DNA of 43,437 nucleotides from Flammeovirgaceae bacterium (GTDB taxonomy: Bacteria; Bacteroidota; Bacteroidia; Cytophagales; Cyclobacteriaceae). The notes under the pieces were generated by a model, which was given only the letters and a program-made list of their open reading frames with translations, made no database searches and had not been told where the DNA came from. The stretch is from assembly GCA_013204595.1 (NCBI GenBank), contig JABMNK010000082.1, positions 1-43,437 on the forward strand. Direction: 5' to 3'. The translations under genes and the position numbers were made by a program. Shown one piece after another: positions 16,296 through 26,158 of this stretch (its first letter is position 1; every line of letters begins with the position of its first letter).

Positions 16296-19200
16296 ATGAA
16301 AGAAACTAAAAAATACTGGAAAGGACTGGAGCAGCTTCAGAAAACTCCAGCATTTGAAAAATACGCAAATAAGGAGTTTGCTCAACAATTACCTTTAGGG
16401 GATAGTCAAGGAGAAACTTCAAGAAGAGATTTCCTCAAAGTAATGGGGTTTGGCGTCGCCGCCGTATCTTTAGCTGCTTGCGAAACACCTATTAAAAAGG
16501 CCATTCCTTATGTAAAGAAACCAATAAGTGTTGACCCAGGCATAGCCAATTATTATGCATCCACCTTTGTTTCTGGTAGTGATCAGGCGAGCGTTATCGT
16601 CAAAACAAGAGAAGGAAGACCGATCAAGATTGAAGGCAATAAATTATCATCGGTTTCTGGTGGAGGAACTAATGCACAGATTGAATCTTCCGTCTTGTCC
16701 CTTTATGATCAAGAGCGTTTAACAGGACCGACAATAGATGGTACTGCTGTTACTTGGGGAGATATTGATGTTAAAATCAAAAAAACCCTTTCATCAGCTA
16801 CTGAAAAGATATATTTGGTCTCGAATACAATTTCAAGCCCTTCTACTAAGATGGCTATTGAAGCATTTCAAACTAAATATCCTAACGTCCAACATGTTTG
16901 CTATGATCAGGTTTCCGTAAGCGGATCATTAGATGCTAATATGATTGTGTTTGGAAAAAGAGTACTACCAAACTATGATTATTCAAAAGCAAAAACGATT
17001 GTTTCTTTTGAGTCTGATTTTTTAGGCACAGGAGTTAATAATACAGCTAACAATAGGCAGTTTGCACGAACAAGAAAGTTGTCCGAGACGAAGAAAGAAA
17101 TGTCAAGGCTATATTCTTTTGAAAGTATTTTATCTCTGACCGGTGCAAATGCAGATTATAGGGCGCCTATTAAGCCTTCTGAACAAGGACTTTATGTGGC
17201 TAATCTTTATAATTTAATAGCGAAGGGAACTGGCGGTGAAACCATACAGGTCGCAGCTATTGACAATGATTACCTAAATAAGGCAGCCCATGATTTATTA
17301 AATTCGAAAGGAGGTTCTATAGTTATTTCTGGTTCAAATGATGCCAATATTCAATTATTAATCAATGCAATAAATGTGTTACTTGAAAATTATTCAAGTA
17401 CAATAGACATTGTAAATCACCAGAATCTGAGAGCGGGTGATGATAAGCTTTTCGCTTCTTTTGTAACTGGACTTTCACGCGCTAGTGGTGTTATCTTTTA
17501 TAACTGTAATCCCATTTATGACCACCCATTGGGTACTCAAATTGCGGAAGCGATGAAGCAATTGACCTTCACCGTTTCGACCTCCGATAGAAATGATGAA
17601 ACCTCAGCGCTCGTTTCAATAAAAGCACCTGATCATCATTATTTGGAATCATGGAATGACTTTGAGGCTGTGAACGGTAAATTTAGCTTATGTCAGCCTG
17701 CTATCAGTAAAATATTTGACACTCGACAAGTTCAAGATGGCCTGTTGATTTGGGCAGAGTCTAATGTTAATTATTATGATTTTTTGAGAGCCAATTGGAC
17801 ATTAAATCAGTATAATAACTCAGGAGCATTTGCCGATTTTAATTCATTTTGGGAAAAGTCCTTGCAGGATGGTGTTTATGAATTACCTGATACCTCAGAT
17901 GAGATAAGTATTGATCTTTCGGGAGTAGCGGCAGCTGTTGCTTCGTTACCGAGTCCGTCTAGCGAATTGGAATTAGTGATTTATCAAAATGGTACAGTTG
18001 GCAATGGTATTCAAGCCAATAATCCTTGGTTGCAAGAAATGTCAGACCCAATTACTAAGGCTTGTTGGGATAATTACCTTACAGTTTCTCCAAAACAGGT
18101 TGCGGAGTGGGGAATTGAACTTGGGGACATGACTACCCAGAAAATAGATTTGACGGTCAACGGACAGGTGATTTCATTACCTGTCTTGCCTCAGCCGGGT
18201 CAGAAATACAATACAGTTGGGCTTGCCCTGGGTTATGGCAGAACCAATGCGGGTAAAGTGGGTAATAATGTTGGAGTCAATGCTTATCCGTTAATCGCTA
18301 TTGATAAACTAGGTAGTTTGGCTTATAATGTATCGTATAGCGTTCAGGTGACGCCTACAAATGAAGAATACAGTATTGCTCAAACACAAACGCATCATAC
18401 TTTCATGGGTAGGGGAAGTGTAATTCAAGAAACTACGCTTAGTGAATATCAGAAAGATCCCCAAGCGGGAAGGCATATGCCGAAAATTGCAACTTCGGAA
18501 GGATTCAAAAAACCAACTGCAGTTTCACTTTGGAAGGGTCACCAGTATGCCAATCATCATTGGGGATTAATTGTTGATTTAAATTCTTGTACGGGATGTG
18601 GTACTTGTTCTATTTCGTGTCAAACGGAAAATAATATTTCTGTTATCGGTAAGAAAGAGGTACTTAACCGTAGAGATATGGCTTGGATCAGAATTGATAG
18701 ATATTATTCAAGTGATTCAAATGGTGATAGTTATGCAGATATGGAAATAGCTGCGGAAAACCCAGAGGTTACTTTCCAACCGATGATGTGTCAGCATTGT
18801 AATAATGCTTCATGTGAGACTGTTTGTCCAGTTGCGGCAACTACTCATAGTTCAGAAGGCCTTAATCAAATGACTTATAATCGCTGTATAGGTACGCGTT
18901 ATTGTGCCAATAACTGTCCGTATAAAGTCAGAAGATTCAATTGGTTTAAGTTTCATGATAACGAGCAGTTTAGCGATAACCTAGCCATGAACAATGATCT
19001 TGGTAAAATGGTATTAAATCCTGACGTTACAGTAAGATCACGTGGAGTTATTGAAAAGTGCTCCTTTTGTGTGCAACGTATACAATCAGGGAAATTAGAA
19101 GCTAAAAAAGAAGGTAGAAGACCAATAGATGGTGAAATAACCACCGCATGTGCTTCTTCATGCCCTTCAGAGGCATTGGTTTTTGGTGACATGAAGGACC

Positions 19201-19376
19201 CATCGTCAAAAATCTCTAAAATGCTGCAAATTAAATCAATGGATAAGGGTGTAGAGGCTCAAGAGCCTCGTGCCTACCATGTATTGGAAGAACTTAGAGA
19301 AATGCCAAATGTATGGTATTTAACGAAGGTTAGAAATAAAGATGAAAAGAAAGAAGCATCTAATGCTCACTCATAA
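16296..19376 (+). CDS. actB: ACIII subunit ActB, iron-sulphur/molybdopterin-like subunit
   Basis: The 1026-residue extracytoplasmic subunit of ACIII. Residues 42-48 (SRRDFLK) begin a twin-arginine signal ending in a lipobox-like SLAAC (Cys62), suggesting Tat export with possible lipidation. A molybdopterin-oxidoreductase-like domain spans roughly 80-720; in this family it is thought to lack the cofactor. The C-terminal ferredoxin-like domain has the Cys sets CTGCGTCSISC, CQHCNNASCETVCP, RYCANNCP, CSFC and CASSCP, enough for the family's four Fe-S clusters. These clusters should carry electrons from the quinol site in ActC toward the haems of ActA. Confidence 0.95.
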   Translation: MKETKKYWKGLEQLQKTPAFEKYANKEFAQQLPLGDSQGETSRRDFLKVMGFGVAAVSLAACETPIKKAIPYVKKPISVDPGIANYYASTFVSGSDQASVIVKTREGRPIKIEGNKLSSVSGGGTNAQIESSVLSLYDQERLTGPTIDGTAVTWGDIDVKIKKTLSSATEKIYLVSNTISSPSTKMAIEAFQTKYPNVQHVCYDQVSVSGSLDANMIVFGKRVLPNYDYSKAKTIVSFESDFLGTGVNNTANNRQFARTRKLSETKKEMSRLYSFESILSLTGANADYRAPIKPSEQGLYVANLYNLIAKGTGGETIQVAAIDNDYLNKAAHDLLNSKGGSIVISGSNDANIQLLINAINVLLENYSSTIDIVNHQNLRAGDDKLFASFVTGLSRASGVIFYNCNPIYDHPLGTQIAEAMKQLTFTVSTSDRNDETSALVSIKAPDHHYLESWNDFEAVNGKFSLCQPAISKIFDTRQVQDGLLIWAESNVNYYDFLRANWTLNQYNNSGAFADFNSFWEKSLQDGVYELPDTSDEISIDLSGVAAAVASLPSPSSELELVIYQNGTVGNGIQANNPWLQEMSDPITKACWDNYLTVSPKQVAEWGIELGDMTTQKIDLTVNGQVISLPVLPQPGQKYNTVGLALGYGRTNAGKVGNNVGVNAYPLIAIDKLGSLAYNVSYSVQVTPTNEEYSIAQTQTHHTFMGRGSVIQETTLSEYQKDPQAGRHMPKIATSEGFKKPTAVSLWKGHQYANHHWGLIVDLNSCTGCGTCSISCQTENNISVIGKKEVLNRRDMAWIRIDRYYSSDSNGDSYADMEIAAENPEVTFQPMMCQHCNNASCETVCPVAATTHSSEGLNQMTYNRCIGTRYCANNCPYKVRRFNWFKFHDNEQFSDNLAMNNDLGKMVLNPDVTVRSRGVIEKCSFCVQRIQSGKLEAKKEGRRPIDGEITTACASSCPSEALVFGDMKDPSSKISKMLQIKSMDKGVEAQEPRAYHVLEELREMPNVWYLTKVRNKDEKKEASNAHS

Positions 19377-19386
19377 AGATTAGATT

Positions 19387-20751
19387 ATGACCTCAGAATC
19401 TGTAATTAGAGAGCCCTTAGTAACAGGTGGAAAAACTGTTCATGATGTCACTGAAGACATCTCTCGTAGAGTAGAAGAAAAACCAACAAGACTATGGATG
19501 ATTGCTATGGCGATCTCATTGGGGCTTCTTGCTGTGGGAGCATATACTGTGTTTCTACTTCTTTGGAATGGTGTAGGAATGTGGGGGTTAAACAAAACTG
19601 TAGGTTGGGCTTGGGACATTACTAACTTCGTTTGGTGGGTAGGTATTGGACATGCCGGTACATTGATTTCTGCTATTTTATTGCTCTTTAGACAGCGATG
19701 GAGAATGTCAATTAACAGAGCGGCTGAGGCCATGACTATTTTTGCTGTAATCTGTGCGTTGCAATTCCCAATCTTACATACGGGAAGACCTTGGTTAGCA
19801 ATTTATTGGATGTTCCCACTACCGAATACTTTTGGATCCTTGTGGGTTAATTTTAATTCTCCATTGCTTTGGGACGTTTTTGCGATTTCTACTTATTTCC
19901 TTGTTTCGCTTATTTTCTGGTATATTGGTTTAATACCTGATTTTGCTACCATCAGAGATAGGGCCAAGAATGGTATTTCTAAAAGAATTTATGGTGCGTT
20001 GAGTTTTGGATGGGATGGCGCTGCGAAAACTTGGAGTAGGTATGAGACCGTTGCCTTAGTGCTGGCGGGATTAGCTACACCTTTAGTGCTTTCTGTGCAT
20101 ACGATTGTCTCGATGGACTTTGCTACTTCAGTGATTCCTGGCTGGCACACAACAATATTCCCCCCTTATTTTGTTGCTGGAGCTATATTCTCTGGCTTTG
20201 CAATGGTATTGACTTTGATGATCGTTACTAGGAAGGTTTATAAACTAGAAGATTATATCACCATTCAGCATCTTGAAATGATGAATATAGTGATCATTAT
20301 CACAGGTTCGATTGTGGGTGTTGCTTATCTAACAGAGTTATTTATTGCATGGTACTCAGGCGTTGAAGCTGAGCAATATGCATTTCTAAATAGGGCAACA
20401 GGACCTTATTGGTGGGCGTATGCTGCCATGATGACCTGTAATGTGGTGTCGCCTCAATTATTTTGGTTTAAAAAAATTAGGACAAATATTGCTGCAACTT
20501 TTGTTTTATCGATCATTGTCAATATTGGAATGTGGTTTGAACGTTTTGTGATTATTGTAACTTCCTTACATCGTGACTTTTTGCCATCGAGTTGGGCAAT
20601 GTTTTATCCTACTTTTGTTGACGTAGGGGTATATGTATTCACCTTTGGATTGTTTTTTACTGCATTCTTTTTATTTGCAAAATTCTTTCCAGTTATAAAT
20701 ATGGCAGAGGTTAAAAGTATTATTAAAATATCAGGAGAAAAAACAAAGTAA
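19387..20751 (+). CDS. actC: ACIII subunit ActC, NrfD/PsrC-like quinol-binding membrane protein
   Basis: A 454-residue NrfD-family integral membrane protein with about ten hydrophobic segments, for example [39 protein letters not shown] and [20 protein letters not shown]. It is the expected menaquinol-oxidising subunit, placed under the Fe-S subunit Act[19 protein letters not shown] (about 92-109) and the HTGRPW and [10 protein letters not shown] regions contain the His/Asp residues typical of this family. Its stop codon overlaps the actD ATG (TAATG). ActF in the same operon is a related membrane subunit. Confidence 0.95.
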   Translation: MTSESVIREPLVTGGKTVHDVTEDISRRVEEKPTRLWMIAMAISLGLLAVGAYTVFLLLWNGVGMWGLNKTVGWAWDITNFVWWVGIGHAGTLISAILLLFRQRWRMSINRAAEAMTIFAVICALQFPILHTGRPWLAIYWMFPLPNTFGSLWVNFNSPLLWDVFAISTYFLVSLIFWYIGLIPDFATIRDRAKNGISKRIYGALSFGWDGAAKTWSRYETVALVLAGLATPLVLSVHTIVSMDFATSVIPGWHTTIFPPYFVAGAIFSGFAMVLTLMIVTRKVYKLEDYITIQHLEMMNIVIIITGSIVGVAYLTELFIAWYSGVEAEQYAFLNRATGPYWWAYAAMMTCNVVSPQLFWFKKIRTNIAATFVLSIIVNIGMWFERFVIIVTSLHRDFLPSSWAMFYPTFVDVGVYVFTFGLFFTAFFLFAKFFPVINMAEVKSIIKISGEKTK

Positions 20752-21281
20752 TGTCTAATTCTAAATTTATACTAGGCGTATACGAAGAAGAAGATATTCT
20801 TCTTCTTGCGATCAAGAATGTAAGAGCGGCAGGTGTTAAGATACACGAGGTGTATAGTCCATTTCCTGTACATGGAATCGACGATGTCTTAGGATATAAG
20901 CGTTCTAAACTCTCTATTGCTGCTTTTATGTTTGGATTATTGGGCACATCGTTGGCTTTAACCTTGCAGGTTGGTATGATGGGTTTTGACTGGCCTATGA
21001 TTATAGGGGGAAAGGATTTCATACCTTATCCCTCTTTTGTTCCTGTGATTTTCGAGTTGACAGTATTACTTGCGGCATATGGAATGTGCTTTACTTTTTT
21101 TATCATCAGTGATTTAAAACCATGGGCGAAACCAAGAATTTTTGATCTAAGAATAACTGACGATAAGCATGTGATGGCGATAGATCTAGATAAAAACCAT
21201 CTGGATGTAGGGAAACTGGATAAACTGTTAAAGGATAGTGGTGCGAGTGAAGTAAATCAGAAAAACTTTGATGACGTTTAA
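20751..21281 (+). CDS. actD: ACIII subunit ActD (DUF3341)
   Basis: A 176-residue small membrane subunit of alternative complex III, DUF3341 family. A soluble N-terminal part (YEEEDILLLAIKNVRAAG and VYSPFPVHGIDDVLG) is followed by two membrane segments (about 62-82 and 98-122) and a C-terminal cytosolic tail ending in NFDDV. It binds no cofactor that I can see; the family's role is structural, bridging the membrane subunits. It is translationally coupled to actC by a one-base overlap of stop and start. Confidence 0.94.
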   Translation: MSNSKFILGVYEEEDILLLAIKNVRAAGVKIHEVYSPFPVHGIDDVLGYKRSKLSIAAFMFGLLGTSLALTLQVGMMGFDWPMIIGGKDFIPYPSFVPVIFELTVLLAAYGMCFTFFIISDLKPWAKPRIFDLRITDDKHVMAIDLDKNHLDVGKLDKLLKDSGASEVNQKNFDDV

Positions 21282-21282
21282 G

Positions 21283-21891
21283 ATGAAAATAAATATAATT
21301 TATATATCCATAGGCGTGTTGTTTCTATTTTCATGCGCCGCGGGACCAGATAATCCTGGAGTAGAGTTTTCTCCTCAAATGTATCATTCTACTCCTTATG
21401 AAGGATTAAGTCAAATTACGGATATAGAATCGGGAAGGTGGTTAAGTTCAAATGGGGAAGGAGATCACGCTGAATTTTATAATTCAAATCCGTATAATAC
21501 CTATGGAATGACCATGCGTGAACCCGTGCCGGGAACGATCAAAAGAGGTCAATATTTGACGCCATCCTTTGCGGCGGATGATTATGCTTCGGCCGAGAGG
21601 TTACTTGAAAATCCATTAGACTCTACTGCGGCTATTATTGCCGATGGCAAAGCGCTTTATACTCGTTTTTGTACTCATTGTCACGGTTCTAAAGGATTAG
21701 GAGATGGTAAAGTTGGAATGGTTTATAAGGGCGTTACGGCATATACGTCTGCATCTGTTGTAGATAAGGGACCGGGTCACATCTATCAAGTAATTACTAA
21801 TGGAAAAGGGAGAATGGGTTCACATGCCTCGCAAATAAGCCCTGAAGAACGCTGGAAAATAGCGATGTATGTTAAAGTTTTACAGCAATAA
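21283..21891 (+). CDS. actE: ACIII subunit ActE, monohaem cytochrome c lipoprotein
   Basis: A membrane-anchored cytochrome c subunit of ACIII. From ATG at 21283 (202 residues) the protein opens with a lipoprotein signal (LFLFSC), so a lipid-modified N-terminal Cys is likely. One haem site, CTHCH, follows GKALYTRF, and a candidate axial Met lies in GRMGSHA near the C-terminus. It is a candidate final donor to the oxidase, next to ActA. In-frame TTG and ATG codons 12-15 bases upstream overlap actD; the chosen ATG follows the actD stop by one base and gives the cleanest signal. Confidence 0.94.
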   Translation: MKINIIYISIGVLFLFSCAAGPDNPGVEFSPQMYHSTPYEGLSQITDIESGRWLSSNGEGDHAEFYNSNPYNTYGMTMREPVPGTIKRGQYLTPSFAADDYASAERLLENPLDSTAAIIADGKALYTRFCTHCHGSKGLGDGKVGMVYKGVTAYTSASVVDKGPGHIYQVITNGKGRMGSHASQISPEERWKIAMYVKVLQQ

Positions 21892-21897
21892 ATAAGT

Positions 21898-23181
21898 ATG
21901 TCTATGACCACGGTAGAAGAGAGATATGATTTTTCAGCTAAGGCTAAGAAAAATTTATTTGTAACCATTGGGACCGGAATCCTAATAACAGTACTTGGTA
22001 TAGTATTGATGAGTACAGATGGCCATCACGAGGATGTTGCACATGATGCAGAACATGGATTTAGTTGGGTTAACCGCCTTGCGGTAGATATTTGGATTAA
22101 TAACATCTATTTTACTGGCTTGGCCATTGTGGGTGTTTTCTTTTTCGCACTGCAGTATGCCGCACAAGCCGGATGGTCCGCTAGTATCAAAAGAATTCCT
22201 TTGGCTTTCGGGAATTGGTTGCCTTATGCGGGTGTATTGATGTTGATTAGCTTTTTTGCTTTTGGGCATGACATCTTTCATTGGACACATCATGATTTGT
22301 ATGATATAAATTCTCACGATTTTGATAGTATAATTAATAACAAGAAGGGGTATTTCTATTGGCCTTTAAGTGAACACCCATCTGTGCCTGTCTTTTTTAT
22401 AGGTCGTATGCTTTTGTTTTTTGGTCTGTGGTATTATTTGTTTCATAAATTAAGGAATCTAGCATTTAAAGAGGACTTAGAAGGAGGCACGGCCGCTTGG
22501 TATAAAATGAGAAAACTATCGGCTGCTTTCTTGGTGATATTCGCTGTATCATCTTCAGTTGCCGGTTGGGATTGGGTAATGTCTATTGATACTCATTGGT
22601 TTAGTACCATGTTTGGATGGTACGTCTTTGCAAGTTGGTGGGTTACCACCTTGGCGCTAATTACTTTTATAGTGATTATTCTAAAGGAAAAGGGATTACT
22701 TTCTATTGTCAATCAAAATCATATTCATGATTTAGGTAAGTTTGTATTTGCTTTCTCAGTATTTTGGACTTACATCTGGTTTTCTCAGTTTTTGTTAATT
22801 TATTATGCCAATATTCCAGAAGAAACAATATATTTTGTAGAGAGATGGAGAAACGATCAATATGGAACGATCTTCTTTGTCAATCTTTTTTTAAATTTTG
22901 TATTCCCATTTCTCTTATTAATGCCGCGTGATGCGAAGCGTCATAGCGCTATTTTGAAAGTGGTAACACCGATCGTAATCTTTGGTCATTGGATTGATTT
23001 CTATTTGATGATTACACCTGGTACATTAAAGGCAAATGGTGGTTATGGTTTAGTTGAATTTGGAACGATGCTAGTGTACGGAGGTGCTTTTTTGTATGTA
23101 GTACTTAATAGTTTGTCTAAAGCACCATTGTTTGCTAAAAATGACCCGATGTTGCAGGAGAGTTTACATCATCACGTATAA
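21898..23181 (+). CDS. actF: ACIII subunit ActF, membrane subunit
   Basis: A 427-residue polytopic membrane protein of alternative complex III, distantly related to ActC, with about ten hydrophobic segments (for example NLFVTIGTGILITVLGIVLM and WLPYAGVLMLISFFAFGHDI). It completes the membrane core and makes contacts with ActC. The loop after the first membrane segment is His-rich (GHHEDVAHDAEHG, about 42-54), and the C-terminus ends LHHHV. Six bases separate it from actE and 15 from coxB, showing that ACIII and the oxidase share one transcript. Confidence 0.94.
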   Translation: MSMTTVEERYDFSAKAKKNLFVTIGTGILITVLGIVLMSTDGHHEDVAHDAEHGFSWVNRLAVDIWINNIYFTGLAIVGVFFFALQYAAQAGWSASIKRIPLAFGNWLPYAGVLMLISFFAFGHDIFHWTHHDLYDINSHDFDSIINNKKGYFYWPLSEHPSVPVFFIGRMLLFFGLWYYLFHKLRNLAFKEDLEGGTAAWYKMRKLSAAFLVIFAVSSSVAGWDWVMSIDTHWFSTMFGWYVFASWWVTTLALITFIVIILKEKGLLSIVNQNHIHDLGKFVFAFSVFWTYIWFSQFLLIYYANIPEETIYFVERWRNDQYGTIFFVNLFLNFVFPFLLLMPRDAKRHSAILKVVTPIVIFGHWIDFYLMITPGTLKANGGYGLVEFGTMLVYGGAFLYVVLNSLSKAPLFAKNDPMLQESLHHHV

Positions 23182-23196
23182 TTATTTGAAAAACAC

Positions 23197-24279
23197 ATGC
23201 TGAATATAATAGTAATAGCTGCTATAGTTCTGATTTTAGTGATTTTGTTCGCTATTTACAGAGTGTCTTCCCTTGTTGACATTATTAAAGGAGAGTCTCA
23301 TAATAAAGTGTCTAGTGCCAATGGATTTCAAGGCACGTTGATGTTACTTTTCCTTATTTTTGGTTTAATAGGAGGTTTTTATTATTCTTTTGGGGGTTTA
23401 GATGATGATTTCATATTGCCTGTCGCGTCTGAACATGGAGTTGTAACCGATAAACTTTTTTGGTGGACAATGGGTATTACTGGGTTTGTTTTTGTGGTTA
23501 CACAAATTTTCTTGTTTGGATTTGCATGGAAATACCAGCATAGAGAAAATCAGGTTGCCTATTATTATCCCCACAATAATAAATTAGAAACGATTTGGAC
23601 CATTATACCTGCTATTGTCTTGGCCATTTTAGTATTTACTGGTTGGAAAGCTTGGGTGGATATTACGGGAGAATCACCGGAAGGTTCGGAGGTTGTAGAA
23701 ATCATGGGGTATCAGTATGCCTGGGCGGTTCGTTATCCTGGTGCTGATAGTAAATTAGGGGAGTATGATTATAGAAAGATTGATGCGACCAATCAAATGG
23801 GAATAGACTTTGCTGATCGAGCTTCTTTCGATGATTTCATTCCTAGAGAGATCCATGTTCCAAAGGGTAAGCCTGTTTTGTTTAAAATCAGGGCTCGTGA
23901 CGTAATACATAGTGTATATCAACCTCATTTTCGTTTACAAATGAATGCGGTACCAGGTATGCCTACACAATTTTGGTTTGTTCCAACCAAATCAACGGCT
24001 GATATGCAGGCGGAAACCAAAAATCCTGATTTTCAATATGAATTAGTTTGTAATAAGATTTGTGGAAAGGGTCATTTTGCTATGCGATATATTATTGTTG
24101 TTGATGAGCCTGAAGATTACAAAAAATGGTTTGACTCGCAAGAGCCATGGTTAAAGCAAAATGCAGATTATTTAACTGAGGTTCCTGCTAATCTAAGAGA
24201 GTCTGCAAGTATTGTAGCAGGTATTGAATTACCTGAGGTCGATTTTTCAAATGGTATAATAAGCAGTGGCTCTAAATAA
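23197..24279 (+). CDS. coxB: Cytochrome c oxidase subunit II
   Basis: Receives electrons at the binuclear CuA centre and passes them to CoxA. The 360 residues contain the CuA ligand set: His238 in DVIHSV, then CNKICGKGHFAM (285-296) giving Cys285, Cys289, His293 and Met296. The aromatic electron-entry region is GYQYAW (171-176). There are about four hydrophobic segments (3-20, 46-64, 90-110 and 133-150), two more than the minimal two-helix subunit II, as is common in Bacteroidota. No CxxCH is present, so there is no fused cytochrome c domain; ACIII haems must supply the electrons. Confidence 0.96.
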   Translation: MLNIIVIAAIVLILVILFAIYRVSSLVDIIKGESHNKVSSANGFQGTLMLLFLIFGLIGGFYYSFGGLDDDFILPVASEHGVVTDKLFWWTMGITGFVFVVTQIFLFGFAWKYQHRENQVAYYYPHNNKLETIWTIIPAIVLAILVFTGWKAWVDITGESPEGSEVVEIMGYQYAWAVRYPGADSKLGEYDYRKIDATNQMGIDFADRASFDDFIPREIHVPKGKPVLFKIRARDVIHSVYQPHFRLQMNAVPGMPTQFWFVPTKSTADMQAETKNPDFQYELVCNKICGKGHFAMRYIIVVDEPEDYKKWFDSQEPWLKQNADYLTEVPANLRESASIVAGIELPEVDFSNGIISSGSK

Positions 24280-24288
24280 TTAAAAGTT

Positions 24289-26139
24289 ATGTCGATTACG
24301 GATATTGAGATTACACAGAAATTAGCTCATGAAGATGATCATCATGAGGAACATCATGATCAGCCTTTTATCTTTAAATACATTTTTTCTACTGATCATA
24401 AAACGATTGCAAAACAGTTTCTAATCACTGGAATTTTCTGGGCAATATTAGGTGGTGGATTGTCTGTTATTTTTAGATTACAGTTGGGTTTTCCTGATAT
24501 GGATATGGGTTTTTTGCAGCCGATACTTGGAAATTGGATATCAAATACAGGGAAATTAGATCCGGAATTTTATTTGGCAATGATTACCATGCATGGTACA
24601 ATCATGGTTTTTTTCGTTCTCACGGCAGGCCTTAGTGGTACGTTTAGTAATTTTTTAATTCCATTGCAGATAGGTGCAAGAGACATGGCTTCTGGCTTTT
24701 TGAATTTATTGTCTTATTGGTTTTTCTTTTTGTCAAGTGTGGTCATGTTTATATCCATGTTCTTATCTACAGGGCCGGCAAGTGGTGGATGGACTATTTA
24801 TCCGCCATTAAGCGCGCTGCCACAAGCGATGAGTGGATCGGGTACAGGTATGACATTGTGGTTAGTCTCTATGGTATTCTTTATCGCTTCAACACTCCTT
24901 GGCGGAATTAATTATATCACCACTGTAATTAACTTACGTACTGAAGGAATGTCTTTCCGTAGACTGCCCCTTACCATTTGGGCGTTCTTTATAACTGCCG
25001 TCTTAGGTTTGTTATCATTTCCCGTGTTAGTGGCCTGCGTCTTGTTATTGGTATTTGATAGATCGTTTGGAACAAGTTTCTATCTTTCTGAAATTTTTAT
25101 TGGTGGCGAAGCTCTTCCTAATTTAGGAGGAAGTCCCATATTATTTCAACACTTGTTTTGGTTTTTAGGTCATCCAGAAGTTTATATAGTAATCTTACCT
25201 GCTTTAGGGATTACCTCTGAGGTGATTTCAACCAATTCGAGAAAACCTATTTTTGGTTACACTGCTATGATTGGTTCAATTCTAGCTATTGCCTTTTTAT
25301 CTTTTATTGTATGGGCTCACCATATGTTTATAACAGGTATGAATCCTTTTTTAGGAAGTATTTTTATGTTCCTAACATTGATCATTGCGATTCCTTCAGC
25401 GGTGAAGGCCTTTAATTACATTACAACCTTGTGGAAGGGTAACTTGATTTTCACACCCGCAATGTTGTTTTCTATAGGGTTGGTTTCCTTTTTTATCTCT
25501 GGAGGTTTAACGGGACTGTTCTTGGGAAATGCTGCGGTGGACATTAGTTTACATGACACTTATTTTGTTGTTGCCCATTTTCACCTGGTTATGGGCAGTG
25601 CTGCATTCTTTGGTTTGTTGGCTGGTGTCTATCATTGGTTTCCTAAGATGTTTGGTAGAATGATGGATGAGAAGCTTGGTTACATTCACTTTTGGTTAAC
25701 GTTTGTGGGTGTTTATCTTGTTTTTTTTCCACTACATTATATTGGGATAGCAGGATTTCCAAGACGTTATTATTCATTTACTAACTTTGACGCCTTCCAA
25801 TCTTTTACAGACCTGAATGCTTTCGTGACAGTTGCAGCGGCTATAACGTTTGGTGCTCAATTTATTTTTCTATTCAATTTCTTTTACAACATTTTTAAAG
25901 GTAAGAAGGCCCCCTTAAATCCTTGGAATTCCAATACCTTGGAATGGACGACGCCTAGAATACCTGAACACGGTAATTGGCCTGGCGATATTCCAAAGGT
26001 GTATCGTTGGCCTTATGATTATTCGAAACCAGGAGCGAAGGATGATTTTATTCCTCAAACAGTCCCTTATTCAGAAACACCAGAATCTAATACAGATTTT
26101 GATAATGAAATGATGAAAAACGAAGGGATTACTAAGTAA
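24289..26139 (+). CDS. coxA: Cytochrome c oxidase subunit I
   Basis: The catalytic subunit of an A-family haem-copper oxidase, reducing O2 to water with proton pumping. In 616 residues, the haem a ligands are His102 (MHGT) and His432. The CuB ligands are His295 in GHPEVY and His344-His345 in WAHHM, and the haem a3 ligand is His430 in VAHFH. Tyr299 is the cross-linked Tyr position, and Glu297 marks the A1-type D-channel end. Asp132 (ARDM) and Lys373 (AVKAF) match the D and K channel entrances. The N-terminal cytosolic stretch is rich in His and acidic residues (14-24). All key residues are intact. Confidence 0.98.
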   Translation: MSITDIEITQKLAHEDDHHEEHHDQPFIFKYIFSTDHKTIAKQFLITGIFWAILGGGLSVIFRLQLGFPDMDMGFLQPILGNWISNTGKLDPEFYLAMITMHGTIMVFFVLTAGLSGTFSNFLIPLQIGARDMASGFLNLLSYWFFFLSSVVMFISMFLSTGPASGGWTIYPPLSALPQAMSGSGTGMTLWLVSMVFFIASTLLGGINYITTVINLRTEGMSFRRLPLTIWAFFITAVLGLLSFPVLVACVLLLVFDRSFGTSFYLSEIFIGGEALPNLGGSPILFQHLFWFLGHPEVYIVILPALGITSEVISTNSRKPIFGYTAMIGSILAIAFLSFIVWAHHMFITGMNPFLGSIFMFLTLIIAIPSAVKAFNYITTLWKGNLIFTPAMLFSIGLVSFFISGGLTGLFLGNAAVDISLHDTYFVVAHFHLVMGSAAFFGLLAGVYHWFPKMFGRMMDEKLGYIHFWLTFVGVYLVFFPLHYIGIAGFPRRYYSFTNFDAFQSFTDLNAFVTVAAAITFGAQFIFLFNFFYNIFKGKKAPLNPWNSNTLEWTTPRIPEHGNWPGDIPKVYRWPYDYSKPGAKDDFIPQTVPYSETPESNTDFDNEMMKNEGITK

Positions 26140-26158
26140 GAGAACCTATTATCAACTG

